A stretch of 64,000 nucleotides of DNA. Source: Synechococcus sp. NB0720_010 (GTDB lineage: Bacteria; Cyanobacteriota; Cyanobacteriia; PCC-6307; Cyanobiaceae). Made by a program: the position numbers and the translations under genes. The DNA is taken from NCBI RefSeq assembly GCF_023078835.1, contig NZ_CP090898.1, positions 2,172,045 through 2,236,044 on the forward strand, read 5' to 3'. The first letter of the stretch is position 1. Each line of letters opens with the position of its first letter. This document shows, in pieces, positions 24,985 through 33,262 of the stretch. Under the pieces are notes generated by a model that was not told where the DNA came from, did not search any database, and was given only the letters and a program-made list of their open reading frames with translations.

Positions 24985-26631
24985 CTACCAGCTGTAGCGA
25001 AAACCTCCGCCGTAGGTCAGCTCGTTGCCGTTGGACCAAAAGGATCCAGCAACGTTGCTGTAGATCGCGGTGCTGGAACTGATTTCATACTCAAGTCCAA
25101 GGGAAACATCGACGTCATTGCTACCTCGGTTCTGGCCGTAGACATCGATTTCACCTGCTTCTGGCAGATCGACGAAACCACCAGTCACCTCGTGCTCTTC
25201 GTCGGAGTTGCCATTGACGTCGTAGCGATAGCCAACACCAAGCCTCGGGATGAGTCGACTTTCAGAGGAGACAACTATGGGAGCCTGCAGAATCAAACCA
25301 CCACCAAAGATCACCGATGTGGCTGTGTGTGGATTGAGCTTGAGGTTGAGGGACTGTGCACCTGATTCCTCAATGAGCCCTTGGGAGTACCCAGCGAAGG
25401 AAACCAAGGCATTGGGCTTGAGAAGGATGGCGTTACGGCGTTCTTTCTCTTTTTGCTTGGGGTCCGCTGAGTCAGTGACTTTTGAGAGAGTGAAGGCGTA
25501 TTCACCTGTTAACGCAACGGTGTAGCCGTTGGAATTCCAGTCCGCTTCTGCAAGACGATTGATCGTGCCGAACTGGATTGGCCTGCGTGAATCGCTGTTG
25601 AAGCGCGAGTAACCGCCAAGCAGGGCAATGGTTGCTGGTTCAGATGGCTTGTACAAGCCGTAGAGGCCGCCCGAGTAGGTATCACTATTAACCCGTGTAT
25701 CGGCAAATTCGTAGTTGTAGAGATTGTTCTGTCCGTAGCCAAAAACTCCGCCAATGCTGAACTGATCGCTCAGTGCGTATTCGACGCCATAGGTGGACTG
25801 GAAGATGTTGTAGTCAAGCGAGCCAAGGTCCTCTGTTCCCCTGAGGCTGGCCTGTGTGTTGGTGCCGTCGATGACAAGAGACCAGGGGAGTTTCTTTGTG
25901 ACCTTTACGGTTTTGCAGTTGGTTGACTCTTTTGAAACCTCTTGGTCTTTGGTGCTTGCTGTCAATGCGTTTCCATTCTCGTCAACACAAACTTTGACCT
26001 TTTCGGTTTTTGTATAGGAGATCTTGTTGTCAGCAAGTGCAATGGCCAATGCATTCTTTCTGAATCGGTTCATCGATTCAAGGCCAACCGATAGGTTGCT
26101 GGCGTAGGCCTCAGCTGTCAGCTGCTCCCAAGATGATGCATTAACAGAGGCAAGAACAGTGACGCAGTCTCTTGTTGTTGCGGGATTGATTGATGCATTG
26201 CTCACGCAACTCACCAAGGAAGTCAGTGCCCCTTTGGTATTGTCTGGTTGATCGGTTGGCTTGGGAGCAGGGGCAAGAAATCCCCAGGCAAAAGATGCAG
26301 AATCAGTAGAAAGGGGCCAGGCACGGTTTTTAGATTTGATACCGCCAAGAAAAAGGACCCCATTATTGTCAAACTCTGAATCTGCGAAGACTGTGCCATC
26401 TGTATTCCATGCCTGAGCGAAATCAATGCTGAGCTGGTATTTCCGCCACCAGGGAGAACTTTTTATCTTGTTCAGTTCATCGCTCGAAAGGTTGCTAGGA
26501 GTGCTGCTTGGCAGAGCGAAAACCTTGTATTGAGTGCCATTGACTGTGATGATCTCCGAACTCGCAGGCAGTGCACTCAGAAGCTGAAGGCCACACGCCA
26601 CCGCCGCAGTGGCAAGTGCGGGGAGCCTCAT
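24985..26631 (-). CDS. autotransporter-barrel outer membrane protein, copy 1
   Basis: 548 residues from ATG 26631. The signal peptide covers about 1-24 (MRLPALATAAVACGLQLLSA). A globular N-terminal part of about 140 residues begins VNGTQYKVFALPSS and contains SSPWWRKYQLSIDFAQAW. A linker follows with WEQLTAEAYASNLSVGLESMNRFRKNALAIAL, and a Cys-bracketed loop (VKVCVDENGN to STNCKTVKV). From about residue 285 on is a 12-strand-like autotransporter barrel ending GGGFRYSW, an aromatic C-terminus suited to outer-membrane insertion. DNA coding residues 246-533 is identical to copy 2. GC is visibly lower than in the core genes. Confidence 0.85.
   Translation of the reverse strand: MRLPALATAAVACGLQLLSALPASSEIITVNGTQYKVFALPSSTPSNLSSDELNKIKSSPWWRKYQLSIDFAQAWNTDGTVFADSEFDNNGVLFLGGIKSKNRAWPLSTDSASFAWGFLAPAPKPTDQPDNTKGALTSLVSCVSNASINPATTRDCVTVLASVNASSWEQLTAEAYASNLSVGLESMNRFRKNALAIALADNKISYTKTEKVKVCVDENGNALTASTKDQEVSKESTNCKTVKVTKKLPWSLVIDGTNTQASLRGTEDLGSLDYNIFQSTYGVEYALSDQFSIGGVFGYGQNNLYNYEFADTRVNSDTYSGGLYGLYKPSEPATIALLGGYSRFNSDSRRPIQFGTINRLAEADWNSNGYTVALTGEYAFTLSKVTDSADPKQKEKERRNAILLKPNALVSFAGYSQGLIEESGAQSLNLKLNPHTATSVIFGGGLILQAPIVVSSESRLIPRLGVGYRYDVNGNSDEEHEVTGGFVDLPEAGEIDVYGQNRGSNDVDVSLGLEYEISSSTAIYSNVAGSFWSNGNELTYGGGFRYSW
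25034..25896. repeat. 863-bp block identical to 27694-28556
   Basis: Every base I compared is the same at an offset of 2660 bp. The flanks are homologous but diverged: 5 differences in the 49 bp on the stop-codon side, and roughly one in five on the other side. This sharp boundary is what gene conversion leaves. Confidence 0.9.
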
Positions 26632-26882
26632 TCGAAGAAATTGCACAGGTCTTTGTTGCTTCAGCAGAATATCTCGCGCCTCTGTGAGGAGGAGCCACCC
26701 CAGCAGGCCAGCTGCCGAGCTGGATCCGCTCCCACTGGGATGTCGATTGCCTCTGGCCAGTCTCCAGCTCAATCCCATCGCTATCGGTGGAGCACAGGCC
26801 CCACCGCCATGTCCGAGTAATGCGTATCTACGGCTGGGATCGGCTCCAGGGGCTTCAGGGCTTCACTCCGGTCGGTTGAGTT
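26632..26882. other. intergenic region upstream of autotransporter copy 1
   Basis: 251 bp. The copy 1 frame stays open to an ATG at 26778, adding 49 residues without similarity in front of a clear signal peptide, so I treat it as leader. No other gene, repeat or terminator is apparent. Confidence 0.4.
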
Positions 26883-27053
26883 CTAGTTGTTCTCGGCTCC
26901 AGGCTCGCCGTCCTGCATGACGGCCATCACGTTGCAGCCAGGAAAGAGGTCCTGTCTAAAGGCCCTGGCCTGTTCTGCACTCTCTGCGTGGAACAACGTC
27001 CCGACAATCTCGCCCTTAGAGACCTCAACGGCCAGGTCGAACAGCTTGCCCAT
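26883..27053 (-). CDS. small hypothetical protein
   Basis: 56 residues from ATG 27053: MGKLFDLAVEVSKGEIVGTLF, then HAESAEQARAFRQDLFPGC. The frame extends upstream to 27095. The alpha-beta pattern (a short strand, the helix AESAEQARAF, then CNVMAVMQDG) suggests a small compact fold, but no family is recognised. It lies between the two autotransporter genes. Confidence 0.5.
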   Translation of the reverse strand: MGKLFDLAVEVSKGEIVGTLFHAESAEQARAFRQDLFPGCNVMAVMQDGEPGAENN

Positions 27054-27119
27054 AGATTTGTCGCTTACACCATGGATTAGCCACGGACAGGGCAATCGAG
27101 GGAGCGAGCAGCCCCACCC

Positions 27120-27302
27120 TCACCACGGCATCTCCCTGCAGACCGAGTGCAGCTCTTTAGATGTGATGACTTCCTTCCCTCTAAAGCTGTCGTAGATGCA
27201 CATCTGATGAACGTGCCAGCCAACGCGATGCAGCGAACCAATCCCCCAAGTCAAAAGGGCGAATGGGCCAACAAACCAAAGAACAGCCTTGAACTCTTTC
27301 AT
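27120..27302 (-). CDS. small membrane protein
   Basis: 60 residues from ATG 27302, with GGAG nine bases before it. One hydrophobic segment (AVLWFVGPFALLTWGIG, residues 5-21) is followed by a His-rich stretch (LHRVGWHVHQMC) and a basic tail. Unknown. An ATG at 27317 is also in frame. Confidence 0.5.
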   Translation of the reverse strand: MKEFKAVLWFVGPFALLTWGIGSLHRVGWHVHQMCIYDSFRGKEVITSKELHSVCREMPW

Positions 27303-27644
27303 GGCTTCAGGCTCCAACGGGAACGGCGGCCGACGTCACCCCATTGGCGGCATCAAAGGCGCTGATCAGGTCAAGACCTGGGGTTGCACGCCATGCCGCG
27401 GCCAAAGCACCGGATAGGAATTTCAAGCGTTTATGTCTCTGAGGGCTTCGAACCAAACTCTCAGGGCTACCGCTCTGCCCTGGTCGCCTCTGCGATCAGC
27501 CGCTGAACGCGGTCCAGCACGGACTCATTGCTGAGCCTGGATCGCACCGCTCCACCTGGAGTGCTGGTGCCCGCCGCCGTCTAGAGCGGATCAATGGGAG
27601 ACGCTGCGGGGTCTGATGGAGCTGGTGGGGGAGCTGATACCCAA
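27303..27644. other. gene-poor stretch before autotransporter copy 2
   Basis: 342 bp. On the minus strand the short tail of a possible helical protein reads LDRVQRLIAEATRAER before a TAG; a stop precedes it closely, so it is at most a 30-residue ORF or a gene remnant. A TTCGAA near 27450 briefly suggests a tRNA T-loop, but no cloverleaf can be built around it. Nothing else seen. Confidence 0.4.
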
Positions 27645-29387
27645 TCACCAGCTGTAACGGAAGCCTCCGCCGTAGGTCAGCTCGTTCCCGTTAGACCAAA
27701 AGGATCCAGCAACGTTGCTGTAGATCGCGGTGCTGGAACTGATTTCATACTCAAGTCCAAGGGAAACATCGACGTCATTGCTACCTCGGTTCTGGCCGTA
27801 GACATCGATTTCACCTGCTTCTGGCAGATCGACGAAACCACCAGTCACCTCGTGCTCTTCGTCGGAGTTGCCATTGACGTCGTAGCGATAGCCAACACCA
27901 AGCCTCGGGATGAGTCGACTTTCAGAGGAGACAACTATGGGAGCCTGCAGAATCAAACCACCACCAAAGATCACCGATGTGGCTGTGTGTGGATTGAGCT
28001 TGAGGTTGAGGGACTGTGCACCTGATTCCTCAATGAGCCCTTGGGAGTACCCAGCGAAGGAAACCAAGGCATTGGGCTTGAGAAGGATGGCGTTACGGCG
28101 TTCTTTCTCTTTTTGCTTGGGGTCCGCTGAGTCAGTGACTTTTGAGAGAGTGAAGGCGTATTCACCTGTTAACGCAACGGTGTAGCCGTTGGAATTCCAG
28201 TCCGCTTCTGCAAGACGATTGATCGTGCCGAACTGGATTGGCCTGCGTGAATCGCTGTTGAAGCGCGAGTAACCGCCAAGCAGGGCAATGGTTGCTGGTT
28301 CAGATGGCTTGTACAAGCCGTAGAGGCCGCCCGAGTAGGTATCACTATTAACCCGTGTATCGGCAAATTCGTAGTTGTAGAGATTGTTCTGTCCGTAGCC
28401 AAAAACTCCGCCAATGCTGAACTGATCGCTCAGTGCGTATTCGACGCCATAGGTGGACTGGAAGATGTTGTAGTCAAGCGAGCCAAGGTCCTCTGTTCCC
28501 CTGAGGCTGGCCTGTGTGTTGGTGCCGTCGATGACAAGAGACCAGGGGAGTTTCTTCTTGACCTTGGCCGTTTTGCAGCTGGCTGACTCTTTTGATGCTT
28601 CTTGGTCTTTGGCGCTTGCCGTCATTGCATTTCCATTCTCATCAACACAAACTTTGACCTTTTCGGTTTTTGTGTAGGAGATCTTGTTGTCAGCAAGAGC
28701 AATTGCCAGAGCGTTCTTCCTGAACCGATTCATCGATTCCAGGCCGACGGAGAGGTTGCTGGCGTAGGGCTCAGCGGTCAGTTGCTCCCATGCAGCGTCA
28801 ATGGCCGACGCACTTCCTAAGCGCCACAGGGAGTTCGTCACGGCTATCAGGTCGCCAAAGGTTGACGAAGTGGGATTTGCAGTATTGGCAATGGCGGTTA
28901 GTTTCCCTCCAGCGGTCGCGCCTGCATTTTTTGAAACGCCGGATGTGGTTGTTAGTGATATGGTCGAATTGCTCGCGACTGTTGATACAGTGCTGGAGGG
29001 CAATGGTACGGCTATTGCGTAAGAGGTGCTTAAGACATCAGGCTCGGTCCAGTTGCCAAGTCTGTCGACAAAGCTCACGCTAGTGCCGCTAGCACTATAG
29101 GCGTACTGGTACGACATGCTGCAATACCCATACAAGCAGAAAGTGCTTGCTTGGCCTAGGAATTGCTGTGCGCTCCCAAGGTCGTTCCACCAGGGTTGAG
29201 ACTGAAGTAAGGCGCCACTACTTTGATATGAAGTGATTAAAGGGCTTATCTGGTATTTGATTCCATTTACCGTCGCATCGCTAGCAAAAGAGACAGTCCC
29301 TACCCCTTGGGTGGCGAATATGGTGGCTGCAATATGTATCGCTCGTGCAACCAGGGAGGTTCGCCGCATGAATTCTCGCCGGGGCAT
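27645..29387 (-). CDS. autotransporter-barrel outer membrane protein, copy 2
   Basis: 580 residues; ATG at 29387, alternative at 29369. The signal peptide ends near FASDA. The N-terminal part begins VNGIKYQISPLITSYQS and contains LLQSQPWWNDLGSAQQFLGQ, the same theme as copy 1 but otherwise a different, Ser/Thr-rich sequence (residues about 100-195). From WEQLTAEPYASNLSV on it is homologous to copy 1, and residues about 277-564 are encoded by identical DNA. The Cys-bracketed loop is conserved. The barrel ends GGGFRYSW. Confidence 0.85.
   Translation of the reverse strand: MPRREFMRRTSLVARAIHIAATIFATQGVGTVSFASDATVNGIKYQISPLITSYQSSGALLQSQPWWNDLGSAQQFLGQASTFCLYGYCSMSYQYAYSASGTSVSFVDRLGNWTEPDVLSTSYAIAVPLPSSTVSTVASNSTISLTTTSGVSKNAGATAGGKLTAIANTANPTSSTFGDLIAVTNSLWRLGSASAIDAAWEQLTAEPYASNLSVGLESMNRFRKNALAIALADNKISYTKTEKVKVCVDENGNAMTASAKDQEASKESASCKTAKVKKKLPWSLVIDGTNTQASLRGTEDLGSLDYNIFQSTYGVEYALSDQFSIGGVFGYGQNNLYNYEFADTRVNSDTYSGGLYGLYKPSEPATIALLGGYSRFNSDSRRPIQFGTINRLAEADWNSNGYTVALTGEYAFTLSKVTDSADPKQKEKERRNAILLKPNALVSFAGYSQGLIEESGAQSLNLKLNPHTATSVIFGGGLILQAPIVVSSESRLIPRLGVGYRYDVNGNSDEEHEVTGGFVDLPEAGEIDVYGQNRGSNDVDVSLGLEYEISSSTAIYSNVAGSFWSNGNELTYGGGFRYSW
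27694..28556. repeat. 863-bp block identical to 25034-25896
   Basis: Second member of the direct repeat. It covers most of the beta-barrel. Both copies have the same orientation, so recombination between them would delete about 2.66 kb and leave one hybrid gene. Confidence 0.9.
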
Positions 29388-29461
29388 ACAAATATTGGCT
29401 CATGCTACCGGCGTGCGAGGAATCTTCCGCTTAGTTCCCGCGCTCTCAATTGAGACGAAAA

Positions 29462-30265
29462 TCAGTCTGTGATTCCTGTCGCCCCCGTCAGAAGCTGCAG
29501 CAGTTTCCGGCTGATCCTGCTGAGTTCCTGAAGCTCCTTCAAGGTGTTCACCAGGATCGGCTGGGTTTGCTCCAGCACCTGCTGAGCACGATTGGAGGTG
29601 GCCTCGGCACTGGCACCGGTAGCGCTGATTTGCGTGAGCGTTTTGCGCAGGGTGGGTGCTGTCGCTGCGGTTTCCCGTTGCACTACGCCGCTGAGGTTGT
29701 CGACGCTCCCGAGGGTTTTGCGGATCTCGCGCAGGGTGTCGGGAACATCCTCTGCCGTGAGTTTGGTGGTGTTGTTCAAGGTGGCCTGCAGGGCCTTCTG
29801 GGTTTGATGCAGATCCACCATCAGGCTGCTGATGGCGGGCGGTTGCTCATAGGGCAGGGTCGTGTCGCGCATGCCGTGCTTCTCCAGGCTCACCGGCCAG
29901 GGCTGCGGATCCGGACTGACCACCAGGAAGTGCTCCCCGACAAGACCTTGCTGCCCTTGGCTGGCCTTGCTGCGTGGTCCCACCAACGGCGCAAATCGCT
30001 CGTCAATTTGAAACTTCACCTGCACCTTGGCGTTGGGCAGCATCTCCAGGGAGCGCACCTGACCGACCTGCATGCCTGAGATCTGAACCGCCTGGCCAGG
30101 CCTGATGCCGTTGGCATTGGCCGCCACCAAGCGCAGGTTCAAAAAGCGTTGGCCCCAGCGCTGCTCACGCGCCAAGCCAATGATCAAGGCTCCTAGTAGC
30201 AGCACACCAGAGCCAAGAAAGAGGAGTTTCTCGTGACTCCGCGTCGGTGGATTCGGCATCGTCAT
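29462..30265 (-). CDS. MCE/MlaD-family lipid-transport protein
   Basis: 267 residues from ATG 30265. One N-terminal membrane helix (LLFLGSGVLLLGALIIGLA, about 13-31) is followed by an MCE domain: LRLVAANANGIRPGQAVQISGMQVGQVRSLEML. A C-terminal amphipathic helix region (about 160-260) would form the tunnel or coiled coil. MlaD-like proteins bind lipids in the periplasm between inner-membrane ABC transporter and outer membrane. It is coupled by ATGA to the membrane gene behind it. No ATPase gene is adjacent. Confidence 0.85.
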   Translation of the reverse strand: MTMPNPPTRSHEKLLFLGSGVLLLGALIIGLAREQRWGQRFLNLRLVAANANGIRPGQAVQISGMQVGQVRSLEMLPNAKVQVKFQIDERFAPLVGPRSKASQGQQGLVGEHFLVVSPDPQPWPVSLEKHGMRDTTLPYEQPPAISSLMVDLHQTQKALQATLNNTTKLTAEDVPDTLREIRKTLGSVDNLSGVVQRETAATAPTLRKTLTQISATGASAEATSNRAQQVLEQTQPILVNTLKELQELSRISRKLLQLLTGATGITD

Positions 30266-30927
30266 AGGGAGCTCGCCTGCAGACGGATGGGATCGAGCAC
30301 CGTGATCCAGAGCAGCTTGAGGGCAAAGAGAACCATCAGTCCCTCGATCAAGAGATTGCTGACCATCAAGGCCGGATGGCGTTGGCGTTTGAGTTCCTGG
30401 TAGCCCCGCCATTGACTCCAGGCGCAGATGCCGGCCAGGAAGAACGAGCAGCGCAGCATGGCCCGCAGGACATCCTGCAAGTCAACACCGCTGAGCAGCG
30501 CCTGCGCTTCACCAATCAGGTCACTGCGGGGCGTGGTCAACGCTCCCGCGCAGAGCGAGGAGATCAAAAACAGCACCAGCAGAACCGCGGCGAGCAGTGC
30601 CGAGGCCGGGACGCTGATTAGCCAGGCCCTGGAGCCGTGGCGTTCGACGCGATCCAGCCAGTTCGGCATCATCAGCGCCATCGCCAACAGGGAGACCAGC
30701 AGCGGTCCGACCAACTGCAGCACCAGCAAGGTCAGCAGCTCCAAGCTGAAGCGACTGTTCTGCCCAAGGGGACCGGCACTCAGCTCAACGATGCCGGCGC
30801 CAACCACCAGCCCCGAGAGCAGCACGGGACCGCCGCAACGTTGACCGTTGCGCTCGGCGGTGTTCAGCACCCGCCAGATTCGATCACTCGTGAGCTGGCT
30901 TTGCACCAGAGCGCTCAATGGCTCCAC
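30262..30927 (-). CDS. multi-pass membrane protein, probable partner of the MCE protein
   Basis: 221 residues from GTG 30927 with five or so hydrophobic segments (VLLSGLVVGAGIVEL; LLTLLVLQLVGPLLVSLLAMALM; ISVPASALLAAVLLVLFLISSL; SFFLAGICAWSQW; LIEGLMVLFALKLLW). Overlap with the MCE gene implies a joint function, and the position is that of an MlaE permease. The conserved MlaE block around E-Q-I-D-A-L is not visible, so it is a diverged permease or a different protein. Confidence 0.55.
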   Translation of the reverse strand: MEPLSALVQSQLTSDRIWRVLNTAERNGQRCGGPVLLSGLVVGAGIVELSAGPLGQNSRFSLELLTLLVLQLVGPLLVSLLAMALMMPNWLDRVERHGSRAWLISVPASALLAAVLLVLFLISSLCAGALTTPRSDLIGEAQALLSGVDLQDVLRAMLRCSFFLAGICAWSQWRGYQELKRQRHPALMVSNLLIEGLMVLFALKLLWITVLDPIRLQASSL

Positions 30928-31002
30928 CCAGGTTGCCGATGCGTGCCTGATCGTCTACGGCTGATCGCTCAGCCGATAAACAGTGCCACAAAGCACCAAC
31001 GC

Positions 31003-31401
31003 TTAACTCGCATCAACCAAAGCGGACTCGACAAATTGCAAGACGGCCTTGGAGGCCTCTTGTGCCATCCCGGAGTCGTTGGCATCGAACCGGTCGATGG
31101 GAGCCTCATCGTCTCTTGGATATCGGGTCTCACTATTCATCCGACTCAAGGCCTTGAGGCGCAGTGAATCAATCCAGACGGTATCGACACCTTGCTCGCG
31201 AATCGCTTCAGCTAAGCGATCCAGAGAATGGCTGTAAGGGGGCAGTGTCCCCAGGGAAATCAGCAGTCCCTTAAGGGCTTTCTCCGCCGCTTGGCTGTAG
31301 TGATAGCAAGCCTGGCTGTGGAAACCCTGTGACTGAGTGAGTTCTCCAACTTCGAAGTCACTCTTGGCTTGCCGCAGCCAAGCCTGTTGTCGTTGGCTCA
31401 T
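31003..31401 (-). CDS. HEPN-domain protein, toxin-like
   Basis: 132 residues. HEPN features are WLRQAKSDFEVGELTQSQGFHSQACYHYSQAAEKALKGLLISLG and the loop YSHSLDRLAEAI. The ATG at 31401 overlaps the stop of the nucleotidyltransferase gene (ATGA). A longer start at 31416 is possible. The C-terminal helix ends AVLQFVESAL. Its partner is encoded immediately upstream. Confidence 0.8.
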   Translation of the reverse strand: MSQRQQAWLRQAKSDFEVGELTQSQGFHSQACYHYSQAAEKALKGLLISLGTLPPYSHSLDRLAEAIREQGVDTVWIDSLRLKALSRMNSETRYPRDDEAPIDRFDANDSGMAQEASKAVLQFVESALVDAS

Positions 31402-31757
31402 CCTTTTGCCAGGCAAAGGGCGTCTTTGGCAATGGCCCGCCAGTACGGGTCCTGACTTTGTGACTGTTGGAGCCAGTCCGTTGTGCTGAGTGCCAAGGCG
31501 TCATCGGCCATGCCAATGGCGAGAACAGCCTCTGCCAGTTGATCAGCTGTTGCCTGGTCCCCAGCGACGGCCAGCATGTCCACGTCGGAGTAGGCGTCCC
31601 AGTCGCCGCGAGCCAGTGATCCAAACAGCCAGAGGCTGGAGCCTGGACACTGGCTGACAACAGCTTCAGCGTTCGAGCGAAGTTGAGCTAACCGTTCTGT
31701 TCGCTTTCGTTCGCGAATTAGCGCAACTTTGGCGGCGGTGGAGGCTGCTTCGACCAT
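31398..31757 (-). CDS. MNT-type nucleotidyltransferase, antitoxin-like
   Basis: 119 residues. LWLFGSLARGDWDAYSDVDMLAVAG carries GSxARG and two Asp ligands (SDVDML). The N-terminus is a charged helix (ALIRERKRTERLAQLRSNAEAVV). It forms the third MNT/HEPN-type pair of the window; its sequence differs clearly from those at 18067 and 21343, so these are not recent duplicates. ATG at 31757. Confidence 0.82.
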   Translation of the reverse strand: MVEAASTAAKVALIRERKRTERLAQLRSNAEAVVSQCPGSSLWLFGSLARGDWDAYSDVDMLAVAGDQATADQLAEAVLAIGMADDALALSTTDWLQQSQSQDPYWRAIAKDALCLAKG

Positions 31758-31821
31758 GGTTCAAGAATATGCAGGACTTCAGTCTTTTGCTGGCTGAGCC
31801 CGTCCTGTCCACAAAGGCCAC

Positions 31822-31851
31822 AAAAAAAGCCCCCGCCGATGGGCGAGGGCT
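31822..31851 (-). terminator. rho-independent terminator of psbD-psbC
   Basis: A-run (31822-31828) then AGCCCCCGCC, GAT loop, GGGCGAGGGCT, pairing with one bulge. On the minus strand it is a GC-rich hairpin followed by a U-run, 22 bp past the psbC stop. Confidence 0.85.
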
Positions 31852-31873
31852 GAGGGACGATCGCTGAGAGGAA

Positions 31874-33262
31874 TCAGTCGAGGTCAGGCATGGCCAGGGT
31901 GGGCTCGGCCTGACGGTCGATGCCCTTCTCGAAGCCAGCAGCAGCAGCGCGGGCGCGGCCGGCGTGCCAGAGGTGACCCACCAGGAAGAAGAAGGCGAGA
32001 ACGAACTGAGTCGCAGCCAACCACTGACGGAGGTTCACGAAGTTCACCGAGTTGGGCTCGGTGATGATGCCGCCCACAGAGTTCAGAGACGCGTTGGGGG
32101 CGTGGGTCATGTACTCAGCCGCGCGGCGCACTTGCCAGGGCTGAATGTCGTTCTGGAGCTTGTCGAGGCTCAGGCCGTTGGGGCCACGCAGGGGCTCCAG
32201 CCAAGGACCACGGAAGTCCCAGAAGCGCATGGTCTCACCACCGAAGATGATCTCGCCGGTGGGGGAGCGCATCAGGTACTTACCCAGACCGGTGGGACCC
32301 ATGGCGGAGCCGATGTTGGCTCCGAGGCGTTGGTCACGCACCAGGAAGGTGAAGCTCTGGGCCTGGGAGGCTTCGGCGTTGGTCGGGCCGTAGAACTCCG
32401 AGGGGTAGGCGGTGTTGTTGAACCAGATGTAGGCCGAGGCGATGAAGCTCATGAAGCTCAGGGCGCCAAGGCTGTAGCTCAGGTAGGCCTCACCGTTCCA
32501 GATGAAGGCGCGACGCACCCAGCCGAAGGGCTTGGTGACCACGTGCCAGATGCCACCGAAGATCAGGGTCAGACCCAGCCAGATGTGGCCACCGATGATG
32601 TCCTCCATGGAGTTCACACCGATGATCCAGCCCTCACCGCCAAAGGGAGCGCGGAAGAGGTAGCCGAAGATCACACCGGGATCCAGGGTGGGGTTGGTGA
32701 TCAGGCGAACGTCGCCACCACCAGGGGCCCAGGTGTCGTAGACGCCGCCGAAGAACATGGCCTTGAAGACCAGCAGCAGAGCGCCGACGCCCAGAAGAAT
32801 CAGGTGATAACCAATGATGTTGGTCATCTGGTTCTTATCCCGCCAGTCCTGGGAGAAGAACGCGGAGTAGTTCTCCAGGATTTCGGGACCACGCAGGGCG
32901 TGGTACAGGCCGCCGAGGCCGAGCACGGCGGAGCTGATCAGGTGCAGAACACCAACGACGAAGAAGGGATAGACATCCACAACTTCACCGCCAGGCCCAA
33001 CGCCGTAGCCAAGGGTGGCGACGTGGGGGAACAGGATCAGGCCCTGCTCGTACATGGGCTTGTCGAAGGTGAAGTGGCTCACCTCGAACAGCATCATGGC
33101 GCCGGCCCAGAAGACCATCAGGCCTGCGTGGGCGACGTGGGCGCCGAGAAGGCGACCAGAGAGGTTGATCAGACGGGCGTTACCCGACCACCAGGCATAG
33201 CCGGTGGAGTCGAGGTCCTTCCCGCCGATCCCGGAGAGAGAAGGATTAGAGAGCGTTACCAC
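31874..33262 (-). CDS. psbC: photosystem II CP43 chlorophyll protein
   Basis: 462 residues, six membrane helices with chlorophyll-binding histidines. Characteristic sequences are [36 protein letters not shown], the large lumenal loop with [23 protein letters not shown] (Arg/Glu near the Mn cluster), and the closing [20 protein letters not shown]. It starts with GTG at 33262 inside the end of psbD (17 bp overlap), the usual cyanobacterial arrangement. Confidence 0.98.
   Translation of the reverse strand: MVTLSNPSLSGIGGKDLDSTGYAWWSGNARLINLSGRLLGAHVAHAGLMVFWAGAMMLFEVSHFTFDKPMYEQGLILFPHVATLGYGVGPGGEVVDVYPFFVVGVLHLISSAVLGLGGLYHALRGPEILENYSAFFSQDWRDKNQMTNIIGYHLILLGVGALLLVFKAMFFGGVYDTWAPGGGDVRLITNPTLDPGVIFGYLFRAPFGGEGWIIGVNSMEDIIGGHIWLGLTLIFGGIWHVVTKPFGWVRRAFIWNGEAYLSYSLGALSFMSFIASAYIWFNNTAYPSEFYGPTNAEASQAQSFTFLVRDQRLGANIGSAMGPTGLGKYLMRSPTGEIIFGGETMRFWDFRGPWLEPLRGPNGLSLDKLQNDIQPWQVRRAAEYMTHAPNASLNSVGGIITEPNSVNFVNLRQWLAATQFVLAFFFLVGHLWHAGRARAAAAGFEKGIDRQAEPTLAMPDLD

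Noticed and set aside
27420-27500. tRNA-like T-loop (GGTTCGAAGCC on minus strand)
   Set aside because: No acceptor, anticodon or D arm can be paired around it.
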